A stretch of DNA of 64,000 bases from an uncultured Pelagibacteraceae bacterium. Lineage in GTDB: Bacteria > Pseudomonadota > Alphaproteobacteria > Pelagibacterales > Pelagibacteraceae. Of the stretch, positions 32,504 to 41,404 are shown piece after piece. The position numbers were made by a program, and so were the translations under genes. Below the pieces are notes generated by a model. It had not been told where the DNA came from. It saw only the letters and a program-made list of their open reading frames with translations, and did not search any database. The stretch lies in assembly GCA_902563575.1 (NCBI GenBank), contig CACEXV010000002.1:30702-94701 (forward strand), read 5' to 3'. How positions within the stretch are numbered: the first letter of the stretch is position 1; each line of letters opens with the position of its first letter.

Positions 32504-33746
32504 TTCTTTTTGCAAAAGATACGTTTGCTCCACCTGTCATTATTGGATCAGATATGCTAACTGGTAGCGGATCTGTTTTCTCTAAATAACCAACAACTGG
32601 TAAAACAACTAAAAAATGTAAAAAATAGTAAATTGTTCCTACTCTTGTCAATAATAGATAAATTCCTTCTGCAGGCATTGCTCCCATGTATCCAAGTAAT
32701 AACACGTCTATAACAAGTATCCAAAAAAATTGTCTATAGATTGGTCTGAAAACAGATGACCTAACTTTTGAAGTGTCTAGCCACGGTAAAATTAAGAGAA
32801 TAAAAATTGCAGAAAACATCAATATTACTCCACCAAGTTTGTCAGGCACCGACCTCAAGATTGCGTAAAAAGGAAGTAAATACCACTCGGGAACAATATG
32901 AGCTGGTGTAACCATTGGATTAGCCGGAATATAATTATCAGAATGTCCTAAAACATTAGGCGCGAAGAATACAAAGCCTGAGAAAATTATCATAAACATT
33001 AATAATGCAAATAAATCCTTTATAGTAATATAAGGATGAAATGGGACAGTATCTTTAGAAGGTTTTTTTATATCTATACCAACTGGATTATTATTACCGG
33101 GAACGTGAAGTGCCCAGATATGCAGTACTACTAAACCTAAAATTAAAAAAGGTATTAAATAATGTAAACTAAAAAATCTGTTTAGCGTTGGATTATCTAC
33201 TGAGTATGCTCCCCACAACCATGTTGTTATACTTTCACCAACTAAAGGTATTGCACTAAATAAATTTGTTATGACAGTTGCTCCCCAAAAACTCATCTGA
33301 CCCCAAGGTAAAACGTAACCCATAAATGCAGCGGCCATCATCAACAGATAAATAAGTATACCTATGATCCAGATTACTTCTCTTGGTGATTTATATGAGC
33401 CATAAAATAACGATCTAAATATGTGAATGTAAACTGCTAAGAAAAACATTGAGGCTCCATTACTATGTATATATCTTATCAGCCAACCATAATTTACATC
33501 TCTCATGATATGCTCTACGCTACTGAATGCAAGATCAGCATGAGCTACATAGTGCATTGCCAAAACAATTCCGGTAATTATTTGAGTGACTAGGCAAAAA
33601 GTTAGTATTCCGCCAAATGTCCACCAATAATTTAAATTCTTTGGTGTAGGATAATCAGTCAAATGAGAAGCTAACGACAGCAAAGGCAATCTATCGTTAA
33701 ACCACTTACCTACTTTTGATTTTGGTTGATATTCATGTTCACTCAT
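32487..33746 (-). CDS. petB: Cytochrome b of the bc1 complex
   Basis: 419 aa, eight or so membrane helices. Haem-ligand histidines lie in [18 protein letters not shown] and [22 protein letters not shown], and in the later [24 protein letters not shown]. The Qo-site PEWY motif is in [21 protein letters not shown]. It begins with [12 protein letters not shown], a typical alphaproteobacterial form. Quinol oxidation and Q-cycle electron transfer occur here. 5 bp downstream of petA, overlapping petC. Confidence 0.98.
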   Translation of the reverse strand: MSEHEYQPKSKVGKWFNDRLPLLSLASHLTDYPTPKNLNYWWTFGGILTFCLVTQIITGIVLAMHYVAHADLAFSSVEHIMRDVNYGWLIRYIHSNGASMFFLAVYIHIFRSLFYGSYKSPREVIWIIGILIYLLMMAAAFMGYVLPWGQMSFWGATVITNLFSAIPLVGESITTWLWGAYSVDNPTLNRFFSLHYLIPFLILGLVVLHIWALHVPGNNNPVGIDIKKPSKDTVPFHPYITIKDLFALLMFMIIFSGFVFFAPNVLGHSDNYIPANPMVTPAHIVPEWYLLPFYAILRSVPDKLGGVILMFSAIFILLILPWLDTSKVRSSVFRPIYRQFFWILVIDVLLLGYMGAMPAEGIYLLLTRVGTIYYFLHFLVVLPVVGYLEKTDPLPVSISDPIMTGGANVSFAKRNDKNI

Positions 33747-33751
33747 AATTA

Positions 33752-34273
33752 TTATCCAATTTTAATCGTATTATTATCTACAAACTCATACTTAGGTATT
33801 TCCATATTAACTGGCGCTGGACCCTTTCTAATTCTCCCTGATACGTCGTAGTGAGAACCGTGGCAAGGACAGAACCATCCTTTATAGTCTCCTTTGTCAG
33901 CTAAGGGCACGCATCCTAAGTGAGTACATACACCTAACATAACAAGCCATTCATCTTTACCATCTTTAACTCTATCTTCATCTTTTTGAGGATCCTTGAG
34001 TTCCTCTAAACTTACAGCTCTAGCTTCAGCAATCTCATCTTGAGTTCTTCTTTTAAGAAAAACTGGCTTTCCTCTCCATAACACGGTGATCGACTTCCCG
34101 GGCTCGATGTTGCTAATATCTACCTCTGTTGTGGCTAAAGCTTGAACAGATTTATCAGGATTCATCTGATCTATGAAGGGCCAAATGGTTGCACCTAAAC
34201 CAACCGCACCAACTGTAAAACTAGCTGTATAAAGAAAGTCTCTTCTAGTAGTTTTTTCTTTTTTTTCAGGCAT
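33752..34273 (-). CDS. petA: Rieske iron-sulfur protein of the bc1 complex
   Basis: 173 aa. N-terminal TTRRDFLY followed by a hydrophobic helix ([12 protein letters not shown]) is a Tat-type uncleaved anchor. The 2Fe-2S ligands are in [13 protein letters not shown] and [14 protein letters not shown] (C-T-H and C-x2-H boxes), with the Pro loop [11 protein letters not shown]. First gene of petABC. A possible promoter is seen in the gap to trmL. Confidence 0.98.
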   Translation of the reverse strand: MPEKKEKTTRRDFLYTASFTVGAVGLGATIWPFIDQMNPDKSVQALATTEVDISNIEPGKSITVLWRGKPVFLKRRTQDEIAEARAVSLEELKDPQKDEDRVKDGKDEWLVMLGVCTHLGCVPLADKGDYKGWFCPCHGSHYDVSGRIRKGPAPVNMEIPKYEFVDNNTIKIG

Positions 34274-34281
34274 ATATGTTA

Positions 34282-34310
34282 TTTATAATGTAAATATTAA
34301 ATAAGACTAA
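34282..34310 (-). promoter_or_regulatory. Possible petABC promoter
   Basis: On the minus strand TTAGTC (34310-34305) and TATAAA (34287-34282) are 17 bp apart, 9 bp before the petA ATG. The -35 is weak. I see no clear dyad here like that at 23048-23071. Confidence 0.3.
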
Positions 34311-34356
34311 TTAATTACATTTTCTAGGGTCAGAATGACACATAATTCGGTTGATA

Positions 34357-34809
34357 ATGATTAGCATAGCTCTCTATAAACCAGATATACCACAAAATAC
34401 AGCGTCAATAATAAGACTTTGTGCCTGTTATGATATGATGCTTCATATTATTGAGCCTTGTGGTTTTAGCCTTGATGACAGTCGCTTTAAGAGGGTTGTA
34501 ATGGATTATATTAATATTAATAATTTAAAAAGATATGAAAATTTTAACAAGTTCAAAGATGAAAATATTAAAAAAAGAATAATTTTAATGACAACAAAAG
34601 CAGAAAACTCTTACACCAATTTCATCTTTAAAAGAGATGATATTCTTCTTTTTGGAAGGGAAAGTAAAGGAGTTCCGTTATCTATTCATAGTGAAATAAT
34701 AGATAAATTAAAAATACCTATAAATAAAAAAACTCGTTCTTTAAATGTTGCGATGAGCGTGGCAATAGTATCTTCTGAAGCATTAAGACAAAATAAATTT
34801 CTAAAGTAA
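34357..34809 (+). CDS. trmL: tRNA (cytidine(34)-2'-O)-methyltransferase
   Basis: 150 aa from the ATG at 34357 (a TTG two codons upstream is in frame). SPOUT-class enzyme: IALYKPDIPQNTASIIRLCACY is the TrmL N-terminus, LLFGRESKGVP the SAM-knot motif, and IPINKKTRSLNVAMSVAIVSSEALRQ the trefoil-knot C-terminus. Methylates the wobble base of leucine tRNAs. Single SPOUT domain without extra domains, as in TrmL. Confidence 0.93.
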   Translation: MISIALYKPDIPQNTASIIRLCACYDMMLHIIEPCGFSLDDSRFKRVVMDYININNLKRYENFNKFKDENIKKRIILMTTKAENSYTNFIFKRDDILLFGRESKGVPLSIHSEIIDKLKIPINKKTRSLNVAMSVAIVSSEALRQNKFLK

Positions 34810-34810
34810 A

Positions 34811-35650
34811 ATGTATAGTTTAAACGATAAAAAAAGAATTATAGACGAATGGTTTAACTACTTACAAATTCAGATTTCTTCTGAATTTCAGAAAATTGAA
34901 AATAATTTTTCAAAAAAACCTGCTAAATTCAAAACTACCGAATGGAAAAAAGAAAATATCAATCAAGGTGGGGGGATTTCTATGTTACTATCAGAAGGTG
35001 TGGTATTTGAAAAAGTCGGTGTAAATAAATCGTGTGTTAACGGTAAATTTGGTAAAAACTTTCAAGACAAAATTTTAGGCGCAAAAGAAAGCAATGGTAA
35101 ATATTGGGCGTCTGGAGTCTCTGTTGTTGCTCATATGAGAAATCCAAAAATTCCTGCTTTGCATTTTAATACTCGTTTCATAGTAACAAGTAAAGAGTGG
35201 TTTGGAGGAGGGATAGATGCAACGCCAAGTTTTAAAGATCTAGGTGAAAGCAAAATATTTCATAAAAAACTTAAAAAAGTTTGCGTAGCAAACAAGAAAA
35301 GCTATAAAAAATTTAAAAATTGGTGTGATAATTATTTTTATTTACCAAATAGAAACGAACCTAGGGGGATAGGTGGAATTTTTTTTGATTATGAAATGGA
35401 CAACTGGCTAAAAAATTTTAAATTTGTTAGAGACGTTGGTCTCACTTTTATTGATTTATCAAAAATTATAATTAATAGAAAAATTAAAAAGACTTGGTCT
35501 AAAAAAGATAAAATTACTCAATTATATAAGAGAGGAAGATATGTTGAGTTTAATCTATTATACGATAGGGGAACTAAATTTGGACTAAATTCAGGAGGAA
35601 ACGTTCAGTCAATCTTAATGTCTTTGCCACCAACAGCTAAATGGAAATAA
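34811..35650 (+). CDS. hemF: Oxygen-dependent coproporphyrinogen III oxidase
   Basis: 279 aa. Haem pathway enzyme that converts coproporphyrinogen III to protoporphyrinogen IX with O2. The family signatures LHFNTRFIVT, EWFGGGIDATPSF, YLPNRNEPRGIGGIFFDYE and GRYVEFNLLYDRGTKFGL / GNVQSILMSLPP are all present. Starts 1 bp after trmL stop; greA begins 1 bp after hemF. It supplies haem for the bc1 complex and oxidase encoded nearby. Confidence 0.97.
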   Translation: MYSLNDKKRIIDEWFNYLQIQISSEFQKIENNFSKKPAKFKTTEWKKENINQGGGISMLLSEGVVFEKVGVNKSCVNGKFGKNFQDKILGAKESNGKYWASGVSVVAHMRNPKIPALHFNTRFIVTSKEWFGGGIDATPSFKDLGESKIFHKKLKKVCVANKKSYKKFKNWCDNYFYLPNRNEPRGIGGIFFDYEMDNWLKNFKFVRDVGLTFIDLSKIIINRKIKKTWSKKDKITQLYKRGRYVEFNLLYDRGTKFGLNSGGNVQSILMSLPPTAKWK

Positions 35651-35651
35651 A

Positions 35652-36128
35652 ATGGACAAAGAACCAATAACAATTTTAGGTTTAGAAAATCTTCGAAAGG
35701 AACTTGATCAATTAAAAAAAGTTGCAAGACCAAAAGTAGTTGCTGCAATAGCAGAAGCAAGATCGCATGGTGATTTAAAAGAAAATGCAGAATACCACGC
35801 GGCCAAAGAACAGCAGGCTTTAATAGAGTCAAGAGTGTTGAAGATAAATGATACTATTGCAAGAGCCAATGTAATAGATGTAACAAAGATTGAAAATGAG
35901 GGTAAAGTAATTTTCGGCTCTACTGTTAAGGTAAAAGATCTTGAGTCGAATAAAGAAATAAAATTTAGATTAGTTGGCAAAGATGAAGCTGATGTTAAAA
36001 ACAATTTAATATATTTTAGAAGTCCCATTGGAAAAGGTCTTATTGGCAAAAGTTTAGGTGACTTAGCAACAATTGTGACGCCCTCTGGTGAAAAAAATTT
36101 TGAGATTTTGAGTGTTGACTATATTTAA
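35652..36128 (+). CDS. greA: Transcript cleavage factor GreA
   Basis: 158 aa. N-terminal antiparallel coiled coil (residues 1-75) with the acidic tip motif HGDLKENAEYHAAKEQQ, which activates RNA cleavage by backtracked RNA polymerase. The C-terminal FKBP-like domain has GSTVKVKD and SPIGKGLIGKSLGD. Full length. Convergent with cca, sharing TTAA at the stop codons. Confidence 0.97.
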   Translation: MDKEPITILGLENLRKELDQLKKVARPKVVAAIAEARSHGDLKENAEYHAAKEQQALIESRVLKINDTIARANVIDVTKIENEGKVIFGSTVKVKDLESNKEIKFRLVGKDEADVKNNLIYFRSPIGKGLIGKSLGDLATIVTPSGEKNFEILSVDYI

Positions 36129-37393
36129 TTGTTTTTTAAATTTTTAATTAAATTTTGAACATCTTTATCAGAGATATCAAAATTATTATTTATCCATATA
36201 TTTTCTAAAGTTTTTAACACCTTACCTAGTTCCGGTCCCTCTTTAAATCCTTGTTTCAATAAATAATTACCTTTAATCGGAAATTGTGGAATTGAAGTCT
36301 TATATATTTTAATCACAAAAGTATCTAAATCTTTTGTTTTTTTATTATCAATTTTATTTATCAAATAAGCTGTTATCATCGCCTCCTTTCCAAAGAAATA
36401 CAAATTTTTCTGTAAATCATTGGTAAAAAAATTCTTGTCTTTAAGTGAAGCTAGATAAGTTTTATGAAAATTTGACAATTTTTCTTTAAGATTATTGGAA
36501 GTTTTATATTTATGGCAGAAATATTCATAATTTGAAGATTTGTCTAAAACCATCAGTGAAATTAATAATGTGGGATTTATGATGATTTCACTGTTAATTT
36601 TTTTTATATACTTAACTCTATTCAAATATTTTAACTCAGGAAATATTATCTCAAATAAATCTTTGATTTCTTTACTGTCATTAATGTTTAAAAAATTCTT
36701 TATTTTTAAAATTTTGTTAAATTCATCAAAAATTCTCTCACGTGACAGATTTTTAATACCATTTAGATTTATCTTTAAGGCACCAATGGTAGTTTTTTCA
36801 GGAGAATGATTATAAAAAATAGAAAATCTTATGAATCTAATTATCCTAAGATAATCTTCTTGTATTCTCTTTTCAGGATCACCGATAAATTTTACGGTGT
36901 TATTTTTTAAATCCATAAGACCAGACTGCGGATCAAATATTTTTCCATTTTTGTTTAAATATATTGCATTAATCGTAAAGTCTCTTCTCTCGGAGTCTTT
37001 TGTCCAATCAGCAGAAAATTCTACTTCGGCATGACGACCGTCGGTTGTTATATCTTTTCTTAAAGTTGTTAATTCATAATTAAAATCTTCTCCTACGACT
37101 GTTAATGTTCCATGTTCTAACCCAGTTTCAATAATCTTAAATTTTGTATTTTTAAACTTTTCTTTTATTATTTCTGGAGAAAAAATTGTTGCGATATCAA
37201 TGTCTTTAATCGTTTCATCTTTTAAAAAATTTCTGACACATCCCCCAACAAACATTGCAAAATCTTTTGATTTGTCAGTTTCATTTTTGCTTATAATTTC
37301 AAAAAAATTTTTTATTTCCGCAGATTTATAAAAAGGAAATAATTTTTTTGTTAAAAATTTAATTAGATTAAATTTATTTACTTGTAAGTTCAT
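36125..37393 (-). CDS. cca: CCA-adding enzyme/poly(A) polymerase family nucleotidyltransferase
   Basis: 422 aa. Class II nucleotidyltransferase: FVGGCVRNFLKDETIKDIDIAT carries the GG and DxD metal motif, LTTLRKDITTDGRHAEVEF and RRDFTINAIYLN follow, IFDPQSGLMDLKNN, and the RNA-binding ERIQEDYLRIIRFIRFS helix. Acts to add or repair the tRNA 3' CCA; the same family includes poly(A) polymerases. The gene starts 5 bp after the encoded CCA end of tRNA-Gln on the same strand. Confidence 0.93.
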   Translation of the reverse strand: MNLQVNKFNLIKFLTKKLFPFYKSAEIKNFFEIISKNETDKSKDFAMFVGGCVRNFLKDETIKDIDIATIFSPEIIKEKFKNTKFKIIETGLEHGTLTVVGEDFNYELTTLRKDITTDGRHAEVEFSADWTKDSERRDFTINAIYLNKNGKIFDPQSGLMDLKNNTVKFIGDPEKRIQEDYLRIIRFIRFSIFYNHSPEKTTIGALKINLNGIKNLSRERIFDEFNKILKIKNFLNINDSKEIKDLFEIIFPELKYLNRVKYIKKINSEIIINPTLLISLMVLDKSSNYEYFCHKYKTSNNLKEKLSNFHKTYLASLKDKNFFTNDLQKNLYFFGKEAMITAYLINKIDNKKTKDLDTFVIKIYKTSIPQFPIKGNYLLKQGFKEGPELGKVLKTLENIWINNNFDISDKDVQNLIKNLKNN

Positions 37394-37398
37394 TTTTT

Positions 37399-37472
37399 TG
37401 GCTGGGGCACTAGGATTCGAACCTAGGATGGCGGTACCAAAAACCGCTGCCTTACCGCTTGGCTATGCCCCA
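37399..37472 (-). tRNA. tRNA-Gln (anticodon TTG), CCA encoded
   Basis: 74 nt including a genomic CCA at 37401-37399 (reading minus). The acceptor arm TGGGGCA/TGCCCCA pairs in full, with discriminator G. The anticodon stem GCGGT/ACCGC closes the loop TTTTGGT, giving anticodon TTG for Gln. The T arm contains GGTTCGAATCC. It lies between ispE (35 bp upstream) and cca (5 bp downstream) on the same strand, so it may be excised from a polycistronic transcript. Confidence 0.97.
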
Positions 37473-37483
37473 ACGATAATAAT

Positions 37484-37511
37484 TTGATACATCATTAATT
37501 GAAATAATCAA
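37484..37511 (-). promoter_or_regulatory. Possible tRNA-Gln promoter
   Basis: TTGATT (37511-37506, overlapping the ispE stop codon) and TATCAA (37489-37484) are 16 bp apart. This would start the tRNA precursor a few bases before its 5' end. Confidence 0.35.
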
Positions 37512-38344
37512 AGAGTTTTTGTGACCACATGCCAATATTTTGGAAAGCTTTTTCTTATATTTTTTAAAGCTCGTTTTGCATTTTTTTGACTTTTAAATAA
37601 ACCGTAAGAAACAGAGCCAGATCCTGTAACTCTCGAAAAAGAACATCCTTTCTGACTTCTTATTTCTCTCAATATTTTATTAATTTTAGGATACTTTTGA
37701 TTTACAATAGACTGTAGATAGTTTTTTTCCTCAGATACCTTTTGAATATAGATTTCTTTTTTTTTAATTCTTGAAAAATTTTGACTCCTAAATTTATTTA
37801 CTTTTTTCAACGATTTATAAATATTAGATGTTCTACATTTAATATAAGGATATACTAATAAAAAATATAAAGTAAAATTACTCTCATACCCTTTAAAAAT
37901 ATTTAAATTTTTTTGATAAGATTTTTTGAAATGAAATAGACTATAGTCTGTCCCAATCTTTTTTATAATATCCTTTTTAATTTTTTTTTTTAAAACTTTA
38001 TTTTTTGTTAAATACTGAGTAACAAAAAAAGCATTGGATGTTCCGCCCCCGAGTCCGGCAAAAACAGGAATATTTTTTTTAACTTTTATATTGTAAAAAT
38101 TATTTATTAACTTATGTTTTCTTAAAATTTTTAAGGTATAAAAAATTGAATTATTCTTAGGTCTTACATATTCTGAAAATTTACCATAAAATTTTATTTT
38201 GTCTTTGAATCTCGATTTGTTTACATAAATATCATCATGTAAATTTAATAAGCTAACATTAGATTGAATATCATGTAAGCCATTTTTTAACTTTGCATGA
38301 ACATCTAGTGTCAGGTTTAATTTAGCATTTGATTTCAACTTCAT
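37508..38344 (-). CDS. ispE: 4-diphosphocytidyl-2-C-methyl-D-erythritol kinase
   Basis: 278 aa. GHMP kinase of the MEP isoprenoid pathway. N-terminal SNAKLNLTLDVHAKLKNGLHDI, the ATP loop PVFAGLGGGTSNAFFV (GLGGGTS in place of GLGGGSS) and a C-terminal GCSFSRVTGSGSVSYGLF match IspE. Very Lys- and Phe-rich. With IspH, encoded at 54740, it supplies precursors for the retinal pathway and quinones. 12 bp downstream of the TPR gene. Confidence 0.92.
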   Translation of the reverse strand: MKLKSNAKLNLTLDVHAKLKNGLHDIQSNVSLLNLHDDIYVNKSRFKDKIKFYGKFSEYVRPKNNSIFYTLKILRKHKLINNFYNIKVKKNIPVFAGLGGGTSNAFFVTQYLTKNKVLKKKIKKDIIKKIGTDYSLFHFKKSYQKNLNIFKGYESNFTLYFLLVYPYIKCRTSNIYKSLKKVNKFRSQNFSRIKKKEIYIQKVSEEKNYLQSIVNQKYPKINKILREIRSQKGCSFSRVTGSGSVSYGLFKSQKNAKRALKNIRKSFPKYWHVVTKTL

Positions 38345-38356
38345 TTAATTATTATA

Positions 38357-40054
38357 TTATGGCCCAGACACAAGTTTTTTTAAAATATTTTCTCTCATAT
38401 TGTCTTTGGTTTCTTTTAAGGTAAGTACGTAATTCCAATAATATCTTGCTTGTATCTTTTTGTTATTCATCCATAAAATATCTCCAAAATGATCGTTAAC
38501 TATTGGATCTGCAGGCATAAGTCTCACGGCTTTTTGTACGTGTATTTTAGCTTTTTCAAAATCTTTTAACTTATAAAAGACCCAGCCTAATGAGTCAGTT
38601 ATATAAGGATCGTTTTTTCTAAGATTGTTTGCTTTCTTTAACATTATTAATGATTTTTCAAAATTTATATTTTTTTCTATCCATGAGTACGCTAGATAAT
38701 TTAAAACATAAGCTTGATTTGGATTAGCTTTTAATGAATTCATAAAATCTTTTTCAGCTTTATCCCACTTCCCTATTTGCTCGAATGAAATACCTCTTCC
38801 ATCTGTAACCTGCGGATAAATTGGGTGAGTAATATCAATTTCTTGTAAAATTTGTGTATATAATTTTATTGCATCGTTATGTTTATTGTTATTTTTTAGG
38901 TAATCAGCAAATTCTAGTTTCTGATAAATGTTAGGTTTTAATAATTTGTTAAAGCTTTGCCTTAAGAGTTTTATACCCTCTTGTTGTCTGTCAGTATTAA
39001 TGTAAATGTTTGCAATCTCTTTATTTGCAAACCAGTGATAAATATCTCCATAATCTTTTAACTTATTGTAAATTTTTTTAGCCTCATTAGTGTTTTCAAT
39101 AAAATTAAGATTTTCTGCAAAAAGAATATTGTAAGATATGAAATCTGGATTTAAAAATTTAGCAAGATTAATATAAAAATTTGAAACTGAATAGAATTTT
39201 TGCGAAGAAAGGGCGTTTGATACTAAGTAGAATAACTCTGCCATAACATGTAAATTATTTTGACAATCAAATATATTTTTTAATTTCTCACCTCTCTCAA
39301 CATCAAGCTTAAGTTGATTTATTAGTAAATTTCTTGGTGTTTTTCTTAAAGCAACTTTAATTGCCTTGTCATATTCTAATGATTTATTTTTGTTGTTAAG
39401 ATAGTTGGCAAAGAAAAAATTATATCTGTTAAAATTTGCCGACTTATCATTTACTAAATCAAAAAAAACTTTACTTGTTGAAAATTTATCAAAATAACAA
39501 TTCAAAAAAGATTTTTGAATTTTTTTTATATTTTCAAATCTAATATCTATTTTCTCTAATTTTACTATTGAGTCACGATAACTCAAATCTTCAAGATTTG
39601 ACAATTGTAATATTAATATTGATAATAATTTTTGTATCGGGTCTAAATTCTTTCGTTGATAATTCCTTAGTAAATACTTTTTAGCTAAAAAAGGTTTTTT
39701 ATTTTTAAGATGATATATACCCACTATTAAGTCGCTTTCAAAATTATTGATCTGATTTTGTTCAAGTTTTCTTGAGTATCTAAAAGCGTCAGTAAATTTA
39801 TCCAAATTTATTAATGAGTACAAATATATTTGTGAAAATGTGTAATGATCCTTTTCAAGACCATTGATATTTTTGAGAAATTTATATGATCTTTGGTAAT
39901 CATTTTCATTAAGAGAAATAACGCCTGAAAGATAGTTTGATAAGTTTTTAGCCTTATATGTTTTTTCTAAGGAAATAGCTGGAAATAGCGAAAATAAAAA
40001 CGTGATCTTTATGACAAATAATGTAAAGATTATATTATAGATTAATTTTTTCAT
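38357..40054 (-). CDS. TPR-repeat protein, exported or membrane-anchored
   Basis: 565 aa from the ATG at 40054, chosen because it starts the signal sequence MKKLIYNIIFTLFVIK directly; a longer frame would overlap the divergent UDG gene. The N-terminal 25 residues are a signal peptide. The C-terminal half has clear tetratricopeptide repeats (IGKWDKAEKDFMNSLKANPNQAYVLNYLAY, about residues 440-470; KDFEKAKIHVQKAVRLMPADP near 515-535). The N-terminal half has weaker helical repeats. A periplasmic scaffold role is likely; partners are unknown. Conserved next to ispE in several alphaproteobacteria. Confidence 0.8.
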   Translation of the reverse strand: MKKLIYNIIFTLFVIKITFLFSLFPAISLEKTYKAKNLSNYLSGVISLNENDYQRSYKFLKNINGLEKDHYTFSQIYLYSLINLDKFTDAFRYSRKLEQNQINNFESDLIVGIYHLKNKKPFLAKKYLLRNYQRKNLDPIQKLLSILILQLSNLEDLSYRDSIVKLEKIDIRFENIKKIQKSFLNCYFDKFSTSKVFFDLVNDKSANFNRYNFFFANYLNNKNKSLEYDKAIKVALRKTPRNLLINQLKLDVERGEKLKNIFDCQNNLHVMAELFYLVSNALSSQKFYSVSNFYINLAKFLNPDFISYNILFAENLNFIENTNEAKKIYNKLKDYGDIYHWFANKEIANIYINTDRQQEGIKLLRQSFNKLLKPNIYQKLEFADYLKNNNKHNDAIKLYTQILQEIDITHPIYPQVTDGRGISFEQIGKWDKAEKDFMNSLKANPNQAYVLNYLAYSWIEKNINFEKSLIMLKKANNLRKNDPYITDSLGWVFYKLKDFEKAKIHVQKAVRLMPADPIVNDHFGDILWMNNKKIQARYYWNYVLTLKETKDNMRENILKKLVSGP

Positions 40055-40058
40055 AGCA

Positions 40059-40766
40059 ATGAAATTAAATAACAAATTAACAAAATTAATTAAATACTAT
40101 AGTTTAATTAATCACAATTATATTTTTAAAAATGCCCCTATTAATCGCTTTATAAACAAAGACAAAAACGGTCTATCTTTAGATAAATCACTAAATATTT
40201 TAAGAAAAGAAATTTCTTTAATCAAAAATTGTGAACTCAAAAAAAATGCTAATAATTTAGTATTTGCTGATGGAAATCCGGGCGCAAAAGTAATGATTAT
40301 TGGTGAAGGACCGGGTGCAAACGAAGATAAGATAGGCAAGCCATTTGTTGGAAGAGCTGGACAATTATTAGACAAAATGTTGAATTCAATCAATCTTGAT
40401 CGAACAAGTGTTTATATTACTAACGTGGTAAATTATAGGCCGCCTGAAAATAGAAAACCAACAGAGGTGGAAATAGAGAGATATCTTCCTTTTTTAATTA
40501 AACATATTTTAATAATAAAACCAAAAATAATTATGTTGCTTGGTAGTACTGCATTAAGTGCGTTGATAGGCGAAAATCAGGTAATATCAAAAGCTAGGGG
40601 TAAATGGCATGATAAAGTTTTTGAAAATACAAGGATATCGATTATGCCATCTTTTCATCCAGCATTTTTAATGAGACAACCAGAGCAAAAAAAGCTTGCT
40701 TGGATAGACTTAAAAATGATCAGGGATAAAATTAAAAAACTTGGTATCAAAATTGAAAAGAGCTAA
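40059..40766 (+). CDS. Uracil-DNA glycosylase, family-4-like, lacking Fe-S ligands
   Basis: 235 aa. Removes uracil from DNA. Motif 1 is MIIGEGPGANEDKIGKPFVGRAGQLLDKML, about residues 79-108 (GEGPGANED); motif 2 is SFHPAFLMRQP. In Fe-S family 4 enzymes four Cys hold a 4Fe-4S cluster; here only C58 remains, the RPP-flanking position is Y126 (VNYRPPENRKP) and the next is Y142 (ERYLPFL). So a cluster is unlikely. The start is 4 bp from the divergent TPR gene's start. The end overlaps rnhB by about 14-26 bp. Confidence 0.9.
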   Translation: MKLNNKLTKLIKYYSLINHNYIFKNAPINRFINKDKNGLSLDKSLNILRKEISLIKNCELKKNANNLVFADGNPGAKVMIIGEGPGANEDKIGKPFVGRAGQLLDKMLNSINLDRTSVYITNVVNYRPPENRKPTEVEIERYLPFLIKHILIIKPKIIMLLGSTALSALIGENQVISKARGKWHDKVFENTRISIMPSFHPAFLMRQPEQKKLAWIDLKMIRDKIKKLGIKIEKS

Positions 40767-41319
40767 AATATCTGCTGGGGTAGATGAGGTTGGAAGAGGT
40801 AGTTTGGCCGGGCCAGTGGTAGCCGCCGCAGTAATTTTCAAAGGGAATATTAAAAGGTCTTTATTAAAAGACTCTAAGAAATTATCATTTAATAAAAGGA
40901 TCATTATCTCAAAATATATAAAGAGAAACTCGATCTATGGAATTGGAGTTGCCGATGTTAATGAAATTTATAAATTTAATATTTTAAATGCCTCCTTGTT
41001 AGCCATGAAAAGAGCAATATCTAAATTGAGCACTAAACCGAACCTGATATATGTTGATGGTATTTATGTGCCAAAAGGAATTAAAAATTGTAAAGCGATA
41101 ATTAGAGGAGATCAAAAAATTAAGGTTATTAGTGCCGCATCAATACTAGCTAAAGTTTACAGGGATCTACTAATGATTAAACTTTCAAAGAAATATAAGA
41201 ATTATTTTTGGGAAAAGAATTTTGGATACGGAACAAAAGATCATTTAAAAAGTTTGAAAAAATATGGAATTACTACTTTACATAGACGAGAGTTCAAGCC
41301 GGTATACAAGATGTTGTGA
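40741..41319 (+). CDS. rnhB: Ribonuclease HII
   Basis: 192 aa from a TTG at 40741, or 188 aa from a second TTG at 40753; no ATG is available before the conserved region. Cleaves RNA in RNA-DNA hybrids, including single ribonucleotides. The catalytic DEVGRGSLAGPVVAAAV (Asp-Glu), SKKLS, VDGIYVP and AASILAKVYRD motifs are intact. Overlaps the UDG gene. It is next to ccrM, as in other alphaproteobacteria. Confidence 0.95.
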   Translation: MVSKLKRAKISAGVDEVGRGSLAGPVVAAAVIFKGNIKRSLLKDSKKLSFNKRIIISKYIKRNSIYGIGVADVNEIYKFNILNASLLAMKRAISKLSTKPNLIYVDGIYVPKGIKNCKAIIRGDQKIKVISAASILAKVYRDLLMIKLSKKYKNYFWEKNFGYGTKDHLKSLKKYGITTLHRREFKPVYKML

Positions 41320-41367
41320 TTGAAAAAATTTAGAACACAAAAAATAAGCTTTTTCACGTAAAACAGT

Positions 41368-41404
41368 TTGACCTCATATTCAATTTAGAGTTGAATCTCT
41401 AAAT
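41368..41404 (+). promoter_or_regulatory. ccrM promoter with GANTC-containing inverted repeat
   Basis: TTGACC (41368-41373) and TTGAAT (41391-41396) are 17 bp apart. The -10 overlaps a GANTC site (GAATC, 41393-41397). A perfect 8-bp inverted repeat, ATTTAGAG (41383-41390) and CTCTAAAT (41397-41404) around TTGAAT, spans the -10 and runs to the second base of the ATG at 41403. The predicted start of transcription is at or near the A of that ATG. This looks like an autoregulatory operator. Confidence 0.5.

Noticed and set aside
41320..41360. A-rich/T-rich inverted stretch after rnhB that might be a terminator
   Set aside because: The pairing is almost all A-T and interrupted; no stable GC stem is seen.
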